From contig NVVJ01000007.1 of NCBI GenBank assembly GCA_002402175.1, forward strand, positions 1 through 64,000: a stretch of 64,000 nt of DNA. Direction: 5' to 3'. This document shows positions 25,941 through 36,016 of the stretch, piece after piece (the stretch's first letter is position 1; each line of letters opens with the position of its first letter). Both the position numbers and the translations under genes were made by a program. The stretch is from SAR86 cluster bacterium (GTDB lineage: Bacteria > Pseudomonadota > Gammaproteobacteria > Pseudomonadales > Pseudohongiellaceae). The notes beneath the pieces are model-generated. The model was not told the DNA's origin. It saw nothing but the letters and a program-made list of their open reading frames with translations, and ran no database searches.

Positions 25941-27230
25941 TTAGAGTCCAATTTTAATTAACATATATACGGCGAAAATTCCAGCCACTGTGGTGGCGCC
26001 ACTAAGTATAAATAATTCTTTATGGGTGTATATGTCACTTGTTTCAGGAAATAACGTTCTGACTCTTCCCAGGCCTGCTGATGACATGCCCAGGAAAAAA
26101 TATAGAAATGGAACATAGGTTCTACTAAGAAAAAATGAAGACACGCCAAAGGCCAAAAAGCTATATAGAAACATTGTGGCTATGAGAGATTCGTCCTTTG
26201 CGGCAATATATCGTTTGTCATTTTCGGGAAAATTGTCTGGAACAAAACTCTTATTCGATATTCGCGTTAATATGACCAGGGTAGATACCATCAGCCCTGT
26301 CCAAACCAGACAGCCGAACAACCCAAGCTCGGCAAATGATAAAACAAAAGAATTGTGAGCGGTTCTTTCGTGATTGTCGATAAATCCGCCTTTTCCTACA
26401 CCAAAAATCGGGTTGCGTAAAAGCATTTCATAGCCTGCATACCATGCATTTATTCTGCCCTGGGAGCTTTCATCTTCGAATTCAATTTGTCTAAAGTTCG
26501 AAAATACAAACAGCATAATAGGCAAAGTAACTATACCCACCCAAATACTCGCATTCATTCCATATCTACGATAAAACCAGAATGCGATAATACTCATTGT
26601 TGCTAATAACGTGCCTCGAGAATTAGTAAGATAAATTCCGTATAGCAATGCAAGAACACAAGCCATTAATGGGGCTTTAAATACCGGATTTACTTTTTGC
26701 ATTAACAAAAAAACTATCGGAATAGTCATGACAAGAAACATGCCTAGGTCATTTGGGTCATTGAAAAACCCAACAAAATTAATTCTGATCAGGCTTCCGT
26801 TCTGATAAACACGGTTTCCAATCCATCCTAGTCCAGCTTCGCTGCTGACCTGCTGGTGACCATTCGAGACCATGATGATTGAAATCATTACAATGAGTAT
26901 CAACATGAAATATTGTTTCTTTCGAGTGTCAAGAAAGGCATTTAATAGAATGAATGGGATAACCGCTGTGCGAAGAAACGATTCTGTTTGAGCCATTGCC
27001 CCGCCAAGCCAGCCTCCAAGTAGTACAGATAGCAATATTGCGAGTGTTAGCAAAGCCATTAATTTGACTTGAGGAATATTGAGATTCTTATTTTTTAGAA
27101 TCACAAAGAGCATAATGCATATCGCGAGCGATACTTTGATTACAGCAGTTTCACCAAGCCCAAATATTGGCCACTCGTGAGGCCTTAGGAGCAAAGCGAC
27201 TGTATAAATTATGATGCAGAAGAATGCCAT
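25941..27230 (-). CDS. O-antigen ligase/polymerase-like membrane protein
   Basis: A 429-residue protein with about 11 hydrophobic helices and the Wzy_C/WaaL signature in a large periplasmic loop: GRINAWYAGYEMLLRNPIFGVGKGG, then HNSFVLSFAELGLFG. It either polymerises lipid-linked repeat units (Wzy) or joins glycans to an acceptor. Exosortase A loci often carry such a protein. The start ATG at 27230 has the first helix straight after it. The nearest genes are the GT2 gene downstream and the repeat protein upstream, all on the minus strand. Confidence 0.85.
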   Translation of the reverse strand: MAFFCIIIYTVALLLRPHEWPIFGLGETAVIKVSLAICIMLFVILKNKNLNIPQVKLMALLTLAILLSVLLGGWLGGAMAQTESFLRTAVIPFILLNAFLDTRKKQYFMLILIVMISIIMVSNGHQQVSSEAGLGWIGNRVYQNGSLIRINFVGFFNDPNDLGMFLVMTIPIVFLLMQKVNPVFKAPLMACVLALLYGIYLTNSRGTLLATMSIIAFWFYRRYGMNASIWVGIVTLPIMLFVFSNFRQIEFEDESSQGRINAWYAGYEMLLRNPIFGVGKGGFIDNHERTAHNSFVLSFAELGLFGCLVWTGLMVSTLVILTRISNKSFVPDNFPENDKRYIAAKDESLIATMFLYSFLAFGVSSFFLSRTYVPFLYFFLGMSSAGLGRVRTLFPETSDIYTHKELFILSGATTVAGIFAVYMLIKIGL

Positions 27231-27364
27231 ATTTGAAAAGGATAATTGCCTAATGCCTGCCAGTTAAAAGCCGGATCAACGTATTAGCGAGTGGCAATGT
27301 AACGGGCAGGCATAGTAGAAAATTCACTTTAGTCTGTGTTTAAAAAGAAAGTGGAGAATCATGG

Positions 27365-30300
27365 CTATAACGGTAATCCGAATAATGCCTGAGTCCATTC
27401 TTCGGTTATGAAATAGTAGTCATTTATGCCATCGCTGTTTAGGTCGCCTGCGGTTTCGATTTGAACTGCTGAGCCACTTACGACAGGCGATGTAGTCTTT
27501 TCTAAGGTATAGCTTGGCATAAACTTGCCTACTACTGTTTGATTTTCGAGTATGGTAATTATTCCCGAAATCGCACTTACTTCATAATCTAGCTCAGCAT
27601 TTTCAAGTCTTATTGCGAAACTGGTTTTATTGTGTAACTCGGGTAGTAAGTCTTGCGTCGTGCCATCAGGGTAGGTAATTAGAATGCGAAAACCATTCGG
27701 GTTTGAATCGTCGTCAATGGATTGAAATGACGCTTCAGCCTCTCCATTTAGAGCAATTAAAGTAGCTCCGGAGTTGTTATCTGCAACAGTGTCGGCTTGT
27801 ATTTTGAATCTCAGGGACAAGCTGTTTCCAGAAAATTCCACTATAACTAAGCCATTATCAAACAGGTTAGCATTTGCTCCTATAGATTCGATGCCGGCTT
27901 TAAAGGCTTCCTGATCCGCAGACGCGGCCGCATATGTGACCAGCAGCCCATTGCTAACTATCTCAAGTTCGCCATTTCGATTGAATGATACGCCATCCGA
28001 TAAATTTGAGCTCACTACCGATAAAGGTTTTACAGGAATTACAACGTCGACTAATTCGCTGTTGCTAAACTCGACGATGCCATTGCTTTCTACAGTGGCA
28101 TCTGTTGTTGAATTTTGGAACAAGCTATCTACGGCACTCTTGGAAATGTCGCTAACACTGAGTTCATTTCCGTTATCTACTAGTAGCGGTGCATCCACAT
28201 TCAGTGTTCCATCATCGTTTCGGATTGCATTAGTGAGCACGAGGCCAGGAACATTGCTTACAGTATCGCTAGTTACTTTGGTGCCTTTGCCAATCACAAT
28301 ATCTTCGCTTACGGAAGAGACATCTAGTAATGCATTTTCGATAGTGCCTGAGCCACTTAAATCACCTTCAATTAGGCCTCCACTTACTATCGAATCTGCT
28401 GCAATGGTTACGTCAATTATTGTGCCTTGGCTATTGTCTATCTCGCCACTTAAGGTGCCGCCAATTACCGTTCCTGCATTCACCAAATTGACTATCTCTC
28501 CGTCATTTTGTACCACGCCGCCATCAGGCACTACTAGGTCTTCCTGCGGGCCGCTTCCACCGGAAGGTGGTGGTGCCGGGGCGTTATCAAAATCAACAAC
28601 AATGTTCGCTTTGGTGGCGTTCTGTACAGCAGCGGCATCACCATTGCCAAATGCAGCATCTAGAAAAGTAATAGTTAAGTTACTTATATCATTAGAACTA
28701 GCGTGAGATGAGGCGTTGCCGCTTAATACCACGGTCGCTGTTGTTGTGCTGGTACCAGTAATTTCTACTGTAAGACCACTTGGAACATTAGTCACAGTGA
28801 AGTGTCCAGCGCCTCCCTCTGTCATTATGCCGCCGCTAACAACAAAGGTTTCTGCTGTAAGTGTAAGTGTAAACGTATTGCCAATACTTCCATTATTAGA
28901 AACGGCTTCTGAAAATGTACCGGCACTATAGGAAAGCATGGCATCTATAAAATCGATGTTTAAATCAGTTTTACTAGAATCTAATACGGCAGAGGCGTCG
29001 TTGCCAGTAAATGCAGCGTCAAGAAAAACAATTGTCAAATCGCTTACATCATCACTATTGCCATGGCTGCCAGCGTTGCCGTTTAATACAGCAGTGGCTG
29101 TGGTTGCACTTGTGCCGGTGACCACCAGTGTAAGGCCGGCGGGCACATTGCTGGCAGTATAATGTCCAGCACCTCCCTCTGTCATAACGCCGCCACTAAT
29201 GACAAAGCCTTCGGCGAGTAAATTCAAGTTCAATACAGTGCTGAATGATCCGTTGTTAGAATTGTTTTCGACAAAAGTATCTAAATCGTACTCCATCGTA
29301 GGTTCCACAAAATCGATAGCAATATCCGTTTTGTCTGAATCTTGAACACCGGCGGCATTGCCATTACCAAATGCCGCATCAGTAAACATGAGCTGAATAT
29401 TTGCAATATCTTGTGCGTTTGCGTGAGCCCCGGCCATGCCAGTAAGTTCGAAAGTGGCCGTGGTATTACTTGTTCGTGTAACTACTGCTGTCAATCCTGC
29501 GGGCACTCCGGATACATTGTATTCGTCTCCGTCATTGAAGGGGCCTGCTGTAAATGTGTCTTCGTTGAGTGTTATGTTGAGAGTAGTAGTAGTCATGCCA
29601 TCGTTGGCGTTGGTTTCTACAAATACCAGGTTGTTATAACTTATGCTTGGAGAACTAAAATCGACTAGTAGGTCTAATCGGCTTGAATCTGGAATTGCCG
29701 CAGCAGGAAAAGTTGTAAAGGCCGCGTCAGTAAAGACGAGACTAAAATCACTAACATCATCAGCATTACTATGAGCGCTAGCTGTTCCGCTTAAGGTTAA
29801 GGTTACGGTTGTGCTGTTAGTGCGCGTGACTACAGCGCTTAAGCCGGAGGGTACATTGTTGATGTTATATTCATCGCCGGCATTAAACGGGCCTGCGGTA
29901 AAAGTTTCCTCGGTGAGTGTCAGGTTTAATGTCGTAACAATAGTTCCGTCACTAGCATTGGATTCAAGTAATGTGCTGGCATCGTAGCTTATATTAGGGT
30001 TTTTAAAGTCGACAGCAAGGTCATTTTTGCTAGAACCGGTAACAGCAGCCGCAGTGAAGGTGGTAAAAGCAGAATCGTCGAAATTGAGAGTGAAATTGCT
30101 TATGTCCGCAACATGAGGGCTAGCTGCGCCAGTTAAAGCTACGGTAGCAGTAGTATCGTTTACCCGGGTTACTACAACGGCAAGTCCTGCCGGGGTATTG
30201 CTAATATTGTATTGGTTGCCATTACTGAATGGGGCTGAGGCAAATATGTCCTCGCTCAATGTCAGGGTTAGAACAGTTGATACCACGCCTGTATTAGCAT

Positions 30301-33300
30301 TGGTCTCTACAAAGGTTTCTGTGTCATAGCTAATCGAGGGATCAACGAATAAAACCTGAAGGTTATTGAGATTGAAGTTGAGTACGCCACTTGCGTCAAA
30401 TATGACAAAGGCTTCATCTGTAAACACCAGAGTGAGATTGGTCACGTCTGTGTTATGAGGAGAGGTTGCCGTGCCAGTAAAAGACACAGTAACTTGTGTT
30501 GGGCTGTTCCGTGTTACTTCCGCTGTAAGGCCAGGTGGTACGTTGCTAATATTGTACTCATCACCATCTCCAAAATCCCCGTCATCGATAAAAGTATCGT
30601 CACTTAGGGTAATTGTGAACGTTTCTGAAACAGAGCCGTCATTCGCCTGGCTTTCGTTTATTACTGCAACATCATAAGTTAATGTGGGTTGGGTATAGAC
30701 AATAGCGAAGTCAGCTTTGGCTGAATTAGTAACTCGAATGGCAGACCCTTGAGTAAAGGCAGAGTCGTTAAATGTTAATCCTAGGTTGACAATGCTATCT
30801 GCAAATTCATGATCATTTGCTGTGTTAGTTAAGGTAAACGTTGCTGTATTAGATCCTGTTCTGGTGACAACGGCAGTCAGGCCGGGCGGCAATGAGGCGG
30901 ATATATCGTAATGATTGCCCTCGGCAAATGGGCCTGCGACAAAGGTATCTCCTCCTAGGGTAAGGTTGATTGTCGTAGTAATCGATCCATTATTGCTTAC
31001 TGACTCGAGAAAGGTGTCGGTGTCATAGGTGACACTAAAATCCTTGACCATCTGGTATGTGCCGAAGGGGTCAGGTTTGTTTTGCCAGTTAAAAGCTCTT
31101 CGTGGGTAGGTTGCTCCACCTCCCAGATTTTTGTTGCCAGAAGTACAGCTAAATCTGTCATAAAAATCCAGCATGTCATTTGCCAGTGCTTCCATTGCAG
31201 CTTTCTTTGCAGGATCTGTTTCAAAGAATATACCCAGTGATAGCTGGAACAAGTTTTCTGGAATATGTTGATCTGCTGCTGTGCTGTTAGGCGATACATA
31301 GGTAATAAAATCGTCAGTTAATTTAGGATTGGAGTCATCCATAATAATGCCAGAACCGTAGCGCACCATTGGAGATGTGGTAAGCCCACAACCTATGGGT
31401 GTGTACGCCGCCGTTGTGTGTATTTGCACCCCAAAAGCCACTTCAATAGCTATTTTTGTAGTTGGGTTTAATCTTCTTCCGTCTACAGAATACTTGGCTA
31501 TAGCTTCACCAAAGCCAAGTAAAAGCTCCTGGGCCATCTCTTTTCTTGTTTTCATGCCGTTGACTGAAGTCGCAATGGGGACATCGGCGGGATCGTCTTT
31601 AACCCAGTTATAATACTGCCACACACCATCAGCAATATTGGATTGCATCCAGGGGGAAAAGGCTCTGTCGCCATCTAAGTCGGTGTTAATTGAATTGTCT
31701 GTGCCAACTGGAGGGATTGAATTATTTAAATCCTTGCGCCTGGCAAGCACTCTACTGCCAGCTGTGACGGTAACCGGAGCACTGAGTCCTATAGTCCAAA
31801 CCTCAGTGAGGTCATTGGTTGCGTTGCTAGAAATGGACATAACGAAGCGCCAGTTACCGGAGTTAACTGAGTTGCCAACGTTGATTTCATTACCAACTAC
31901 CAGTTTAGCTACATCACCAATGGTTTTATCAACAACGATGGTGGTGCTATTGGTAACGTCTGCACTAATTTCCCCTATCCACGGAGAAGGTGTTTCATGT
32001 CCGAACCACGAATGCCCCAGATAGCCTAAATCACCCAGTGCGTCTGGATTATTAGTTTTGTGTTCATACATGTTCTCAATGATGGTATCTGCCCAGCCAC
32101 AAACTGTTCCGTCTAAGGTTAATTCACATACATTTAGTACTGTTTGCAAGCCAAGGCCGGATTTTCTTTCGGTATATTTATCTGCGAACTCAAACGGTAC
32201 TGCAAACCCAGTGGCAGGAACTTTGCCAAATTGAAACCCGACAGAACGTTGACTACCGGTAAAGAGCACATCGGCCATATTAAAGAACAGATCGTCGCGA
32301 CTTGAGATTTTCGCATTAGACATGGCTGGCTCAAAGCTATCATCACCGGTTAAGGCTAGGTGTAACTTTAAAGGTTGGGCATATATATATTTAGAATCGC
32401 AGCCCTTGCCGCCGCCGGTAAAATGATCGGCTTCTTTGTCATAGTTGAAGCCGCCTAAGCAATAATCAGCGGGTGTCGTGCCAAGTGCGTAATCTGTACC
32501 GGTGTCATCGATTTTATCAATATAAAATTCGTGAGATAGATAGGCTTCCCGGTAGTATTTTATCTGGTCTTCAATGCTGGCACCGTCTGTGCCTCGTCTG
32601 GCGGCTTGGATGTAGTTGGTTGATACCCGGTCAAAAAGCCAGTGCGCTGCTCTGCTATTATCGTAGTCAAATTCCTGAGAGTGCCATTCCCACATATTGG
32701 GAAAATAGCCGGTATCGTAGGTAGACCCAGTAATCGAGGCTGTTGGAGGGATGATGCCTGATTTGACTACATAGGCTGCGTTATTGATGCCAAATACTCT
32801 GGGTTCGTTGTAGCCAGTCTTGTCTATAGGGGCGCGAGGAGTGGTAAAGGTCAGTCCGCCCGCGATAGGGGGTGCGGCAATATTAGTGTTAGATGGGACA
32901 AATAGTGCTGTGCCTATTTCGTTTGGTGCAGGGATTTCGGGAATATCCATTGCAGTTGTTCGCGGTGTTAATTCCCAGGTGTAAGTTTTTGCGCCTGCTG
33001 TGGCATCGAATACAAATTGAACCTTAGCTGCTCGCGTGGAAGCCACAGCGCATGGTGCTCTTGATGGCCAGCCCAGGGTTTCTTTGATGAAAATAGCAAC
33101 TTCACCATTTGCTTCGTCTTTTAAGGTAAACATTGAAAGGTCGGTAAGGGCGCAACTGGCAAAGGGCACGCCTATAGTTACTACCTCTGCAGCAGTAGGG
33201 GTGGCAAGAGGGTTAGGTATTATCTCTATGGTGGAGCTTAGCTGGGCTAACGCGGCTGTGGGAATAAGCAGCATACCGCCTAAGGCAATAGTAATAGACG

Positions 33301-33325
33301 AAGGGATACGTTTAGTTATGCTCAT
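27365..33325 (-). CDS. Giant secreted protein with seven Ig-like repeats
   Basis: A 1986-residue surface or extracellular protein. The signal peptide ends near ALAQ; an AAGGA ribosome site supports the ATG. Residues ~30-760 form a unique region of unknown type with many Trp/Tyr-rich helices. Residues ~762-1580 (nucleotides ~28580-31045) hold seven tandem repeats of ~115 residues, each with YDxxTFxE, NNGS, TxTLTxxTF, VPxGLTAVVTR and DISNLTLxFxDAAF. A Pro/Gly linker and a beta-rich C-terminal part (~1600-1986) follow, including a calcium-loop-like DLNSDGINDYYF. There is no PEP-CTERM tail. Likely adhesin or matrix protein; the N-terminal region may be enzymatic. Confidence 0.8.
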   Translation of the reverse strand: MSITKRIPSSITIALGGMLLIPTAALAQLSSTIEIIPNPLATPTAAEVVTIGVPFASCALTDLSMFTLKDEANGEVAIFIKETLGWPSRAPCAVASTRAAKVQFVFDATAGAKTYTWELTPRTTAMDIPEIPAPNEIGTALFVPSNTNIAAPPIAGGLTFTTPRAPIDKTGYNEPRVFGINNAAYVVKSGIIPPTASITGSTYDTGYFPNMWEWHSQEFDYDNSRAAHWLFDRVSTNYIQAARRGTDGASIEDQIKYYREAYLSHEFYIDKIDDTGTDYALGTTPADYCLGGFNYDKEADHFTGGGKGCDSKYIYAQPLKLHLALTGDDSFEPAMSNAKISSRDDLFFNMADVLFTGSQRSVGFQFGKVPATGFAVPFEFADKYTERKSGLGLQTVLNVCELTLDGTVCGWADTIIENMYEHKTNNPDALGDLGYLGHSWFGHETPSPWIGEISADVTNSTTIVVDKTIGDVAKLVVGNEINVGNSVNSGNWRFVMSISSNATNDLTEVWTIGLSAPVTVTAGSRVLARRKDLNNSIPPVGTDNSINTDLDGDRAFSPWMQSNIADGVWQYYNWVKDDPADVPIATSVNGMKTRKEMAQELLLGFGEAIAKYSVDGRRLNPTTKIAIEVAFGVQIHTTAAYTPIGCGLTTSPMVRYGSGIIMDDSNPKLTDDFITYVSPNSTAADQHIPENLFQLSLGIFFETDPAKKAAMEALANDMLDFYDRFSCTSGNKNLGGGATYPRRAFNWQNKPDPFGTYQMVKDFSVTYDTDTFLESVSNNGSITTTINLTLGGDTFVAGPFAEGNHYDISASLPPGLTAVVTRTGSNTATFTLTNTANDHEFADSIVNLGLTFNDSAFTQGSAIRVTNSAKADFAIVYTQPTLTYDVAVINESQANDGSVSETFTITLSDDTFIDDGDFGDGDEYNISNVPPGLTAEVTRNSPTQVTVSFTGTATSPHNTDVTNLTLVFTDEAFVIFDASGVLNFNLNNLQVLFVDPSISYDTETFVETNANTGVVSTVLTLTLSEDIFASAPFSNGNQYNISNTPAGLAVVVTRVNDTTATVALTGAASPHVADISNFTLNFDDSAFTTFTAAAVTGSSKNDLAVDFKNPNISYDASTLLESNASDGTIVTTLNLTLTEETFTAGPFNAGDEYNINNVPSGLSAVVTRTNSTTVTLTLSGTASAHSNADDVSDFSLVFTDAAFTTFPAAAIPDSSRLDLLVDFSSPSISYNNLVFVETNANDGMTTTTLNITLNEDTFTAGPFNDGDEYNVSGVPAGLTAVVTRTSNTTATFELTGMAGAHANAQDIANIQLMFTDAAFGNGNAAGVQDSDKTDIAIDFVEPTMEYDLDTFVENNSNNGSFSTVLNLNLLAEGFVISGGVMTEGGAGHYTASNVPAGLTLVVTGTSATTATAVLNGNAGSHGNSDDVSDLTIVFLDAAFTGNDASAVLDSSKTDLNIDFIDAMLSYSAGTFSEAVSNNGSIGNTFTLTLTAETFVVSGGIMTEGGAGHFTVTNVPSGLTVEITGTSTTTATVVLSGNASSHASSNDISNLTITFLDAAFGNGDAAAVQNATKANIVVDFDNAPAPPPSGGSGPQEDLVVPDGGVVQNDGEIVNLVNAGTVIGGTLSGEIDNSQGTIIDVTIAADSIVSGGLIEGDLSGSGTIENALLDVSSVSEDIVIGKGTKVTSDTVSNVPGLVLTNAIRNDDGTLNVDAPLLVDNGNELSVSDISKSAVDSLFQNSTTDATVESNGIVEFSNSELVDVVIPVKPLSVVSSNLSDGVSFNRNGELEIVSNGLLVTYAAASADQEAFKAGIESIGANANLFDNGLVIVEFSGNSLSLRFKIQADTVADNNSGATLIALNGEAEASFQSIDDDSNPNGFRILITYPDGTTQDLLPELHNKTSFAIRLENAELDYEVSAISGIITILENQTVVGKFMPSYTLEKTTSPVVSGSAVQIETAGDLNSDGINDYYFITEEWTQALFGLPL
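28580..31045 (-). repeat. Seven in-gene tandem repeats of ~115 codons
   Basis: Seven protein-level repeats inside the giant secreted protein. Copies 3-5 are most alike. Copies 6 and 7 share an insert reading GGxMTEGGAGHxT absent from the others, pointing to a later duplication of that pair. The linker after copy 7 is Pro-rich. Confidence 0.85.
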
Positions 33326-33454
33326 TGGTTGACATCCTTGGCATCAGATTTGATCTAAATTTGGCTTATAGCGTGGACCGATGGTGTGCGGCAGCGATCG
33401 AGAATTACGCTCTCATGACTCTTTGAAATATCTTTAGAATAGACCTTATTTATA

Positions 33455-33472
33455 TTCCATAATATTATGGAA
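33455..33472. promoter_or_regulatory. 18-bp perfect palindrome, candidate operator
   Basis: TTCCATAATATTATGGAA is identical to its own reverse complement. It lies 130 bases before the giant protein gene and 142 bases before the divergent wzx-like gene, so a dimeric regulator could control both. The regulator is unknown. Confidence 0.5.
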
Positions 33473-33613
33473 AACAAGACGTTAAGCTATTATCATACCC
33501 TGCTTCGTCAAGTGCGATCTTCCACTGTGAAGTGTAATGGCTATTAAAACAGATTGCTACCATCCAATGATTTTGAAACGGCCTGAATTACAAAGAACTA
33601 AGCAAATTAAATA

Positions 33614-35050
33614 ATGGATATTAAAAGAACTGTTATTGATGCATTGAAGTGGCTAAGTATGGCCCGGCTGTTAGCTCAAATAACTCGCTGGTGTGTCACC
33701 TTTATTGTCATCAAATTGTTAAGCCCCTCAGACTACGGGGTGGCTGCGCTGGCACAAACTGTACTTGCACTGCTTGAGTTATTTACATCTCTTGGCCTTG
33801 GTGCAGCGGTAGTTCAATCTAAAAATATCAGCAAAAGGGATTTGCAGATCATCTTTGGCATGATCGTCACGATAAACACTATTTTGTTGATATTTCTGTG
33901 GGTTATAGCTCCTATCGTAAGTCAATTCTATGATAATCCCGCCCTTGAGCTTATTCTCAAGGTGCTTTCATTGAACTTTGTATTCATAGTTTTGGGCTCT
34001 TTGCCTTCGTCGCTCTTATTAAGAGATATGAAGTTCAAGGCAATAGCACTAAGTGAGGTGATTTCAGGGTTCTGCGGAGCCGGCGTTTCCCTCGCATTAG
34101 CTTATGCGGGCTACGGCTATTGGGCGCTTGTGTTAGGGGGGATGAGCATTATTATTTCTCGCACAATCGTACAATTTATTGCTAATCCTGTACTGATAAT
34201 GCCCAGGTTTAATTTCTCAGAGGCGAAGCACTTCATATCGTTTGGTGGGCTGATTATGGCCTCGATTATCGTACGTTATTTATATGTCAGCCTCGATGTG
34301 GTTATAGCTGGGAGAGTATGGACGCCAGAGACTCTTGGTATGTATGCAGTAGCCTTGCAACTAGCTGTACTGCCATTAAATAAAATTATGCCTATGATCA
34401 GGCAAGTCGCTTTTCCTGCGTATTCCAAGACACAATCTGATCCAGCAAAAGTACGGAGCTATGTTGTCGAATCGATGGGGCTCGCTATGGCATTGGCCTT
34501 TCCGTTGTTCTTTGGTATTAGCAGTATCGCTTCACTTTTAGTGCCTTTATTGTTGGGCATTAAGTGGCAGGCAGCAACTTTGCCAATTACATTACTGTGC
34601 ATGGTGATACCTTTTCGAATGATGCTGGAATTGTTTGAGCCTGCGTTGAATGCTACGGGTAATCCAAGGGTGGTTTTTAATACTTCATTACGGATTTTGA
34701 TGTTTATGGTTCCAACATTTTTAATTTCCGTCCGATGGGATGAGGTAGGTTTAGCCCTGGGCTGGCTAGTAGTGTTCCCGTTATTGTCTTTGTATTCCTG
34801 CTCTGGTTATTGCAGAGAATTAAAAATACCCTTCATGACTATGCTAAGAGCCATAAAGAGCCCTGTATTGTGTAGTTCTTTAATGCTTGTCAGTGTAACG
34901 TTTTATATTCAGCAGTTAGAATCATCGATGCCTCAATGGACGCTATTAATAAGCGCCATTGCTCTTGGCGGCATGTTATATGTACTCTTGATTTTTATCT
35001 CTTCTCGGTCACTGTTTAATCGGTATAAATCTGTTTTGCAGAGGCGTTAA
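33614..35050 (+). CDS. Wzx-type polysaccharide flippase (MOP superfamily)
   Basis: A 478-residue inner-membrane protein with about 12-14 helices, of the WzxC/Polysacc_synt_3 type. The N-terminal pattern ARLLAQITRWCVTFIVIKLLSPSDYGVAALAQ and the SLGLGAAVVQ segment are typical. It would flip undecaprenyl-linked repeat units to the periplasm for polymerisation. Divergent from the giant repeat protein, with a palindrome between them. The ATG at 33614 has no strong ribosome site. Confidence 0.88.
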   Translation: MDIKRTVIDALKWLSMARLLAQITRWCVTFIVIKLLSPSDYGVAALAQTVLALLELFTSLGLGAAVVQSKNISKRDLQIIFGMIVTINTILLIFLWVIAPIVSQFYDNPALELILKVLSLNFVFIVLGSLPSSLLLRDMKFKAIALSEVISGFCGAGVSLALAYAGYGYWALVLGGMSIIISRTIVQFIANPVLIMPRFNFSEAKHFISFGGLIMASIIVRYLYVSLDVVIAGRVWTPETLGMYAVALQLAVLPLNKIMPMIRQVAFPAYSKTQSDPAKVRSYVVESMGLAMALAFPLFFGISSIASLLVPLLLGIKWQAATLPITLLCMVIPFRMMLELFEPALNATGNPRVVFNTSLRILMFMVPTFLISVRWDEVGLALGWLVVFPLLSLYSCSGYCRELKIPFMTMLRAIKSPVLCSSLMLVSVTFYIQQLESSMPQWTLLISAIALGGMLYVLLIFISSRSLFNRYKSVLQRR

Positions 35051-35129
35051 TATAGGTTAAAATGGCCCTGTCATAGCAGGTTGTGCTTGTGATTTCATCA
35101 CAATATAAAATTAGTAAATAGTGGGATGT

Positions 35130-35975
35130 ATGATTAAGTCAGATTTTTTAAATTTGTTAGCCTGCCCTTTTTGCAAAGGAAAAGTTGAATCGGTTAGTGA
35201 CTCAGAGGATTTGGTCTGCCTCAAATGCCAGCAATCATTTCAAGTGTATAATAATATTCCAGTGATGAGTGTTAGGAAAATAGACCTTCCTCCCATGAAA
35301 AAAAACGATCAAAATGAAGACTTGTTTTCTTCGTCAACAGTCTATCATTTGGAAGAGCTAGAGATTGCGTGTAATCCACAACATCCAGCTCATATCATGC
35401 CCGAATTCAAACCCGAACATGAAGTAATTCTGGATATAGGTTGCGGTGTTGGACAGACCTATGTGGCAGCTGAGTTAAATTCTGAAAACAAACGCATGTT
35501 AGTTGGTTTGGATATCGATATTGAGGCAATGAACTACGGCAGTAACCACTATGAAAATATTAATTATGTAAATGCATTTGGAGATGACTTACCGATACAA
35601 AGTGAAAGCGTAGATCTGTTAATTAGTCGCGTTAGCTTACTCTATACCAATATCCCCACAGCATTTAATGAAATTCACCGTGTTTTAAAGCCAGGTGGCG
35701 AGATTTGGATAACTTTAAACCCTATGCATAAGCAAATGCAGAATTTAATTAAAGCTATAAAAAGATTATCTATAAAGGGGGTAATTGCCAGGTCATTCGT
35801 AATGTTAAATGGGGTAATATTTCACTTTTTTGGTAAAGTATTTCCGTTTCCAATTGTTGGGGGCTATGAATCCTATCAGTCAGAAAAAGCGATACGGCGT
35901 TTGTTAGAGAAAAAAGGCTTCAGTAATATAAAAATATCTAACGGCACTCACTTTCTTATTACGGCAACTAAATAG
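35130..35975 (+). CDS. SAM methyltransferase with Trm112-like zinc finger
   Basis: About 281 residues. The N-terminal ~45 residues carry a zinc ribbon of the Trm112 kind (LLACPFCKGK and LVCLKCQQ). A class I methyltransferase domain follows: HEVILDIGCGVGQTYVAA (SAM loop), LVGLDID, then GDDLPIQSESVDLLISR and VLKPGGEIWITL. It probably methylates a sugar of the exopolysaccharide or a lipid carrier. The ATG at 35130 is preferred to an upstream GTG at 35121. It follows the flippase on the same strand. Confidence 0.85.
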   Translation: MIKSDFLNLLACPFCKGKVESVSDSEDLVCLKCQQSFQVYNNIPVMSVRKIDLPPMKKNDQNEDLFSSSTVYHLEELEIACNPQHPAHIMPEFKPEHEVILDIGCGVGQTYVAAELNSENKRMLVGLDIDIEAMNYGSNHYENINYVNAFGDDLPIQSESVDLLISRVSLLYTNIPTAFNEIHRVLKPGGEIWITLNPMHKQMQNLIKAIKRLSIKGVIARSFVMLNGVIFHFFGKVFPFPIVGGYESYQSEKAIRRLLEKKGFSNIKISNGTHFLITATK

Positions 35976-36016
35976 GCTCTAGTCTATGAGAGTGTACGTA
36001 TCATCTAATATGCATG

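Noticed and set aside
27936-28706. 256-codon open frame on the plus strand
   Set aside because: It lies wholly antisense to the giant repeat protein, is rich in Ser, Thr, Pro and Leu as expected from the opposite strand, and has no ribosome site or domain.
29342-29668. Plus-strand frames of 108 and 67 codons with many Cys
   Set aside because: They are antisense to the repeats and recur with them, so they are by-products of the repeat sequence.
28580-31045. Repeats considered as a CRISPR or mobile-element array
   Set aside because: The units are long, diverged and coding, conserved at protein level; there are no short identical repeats with spacers.
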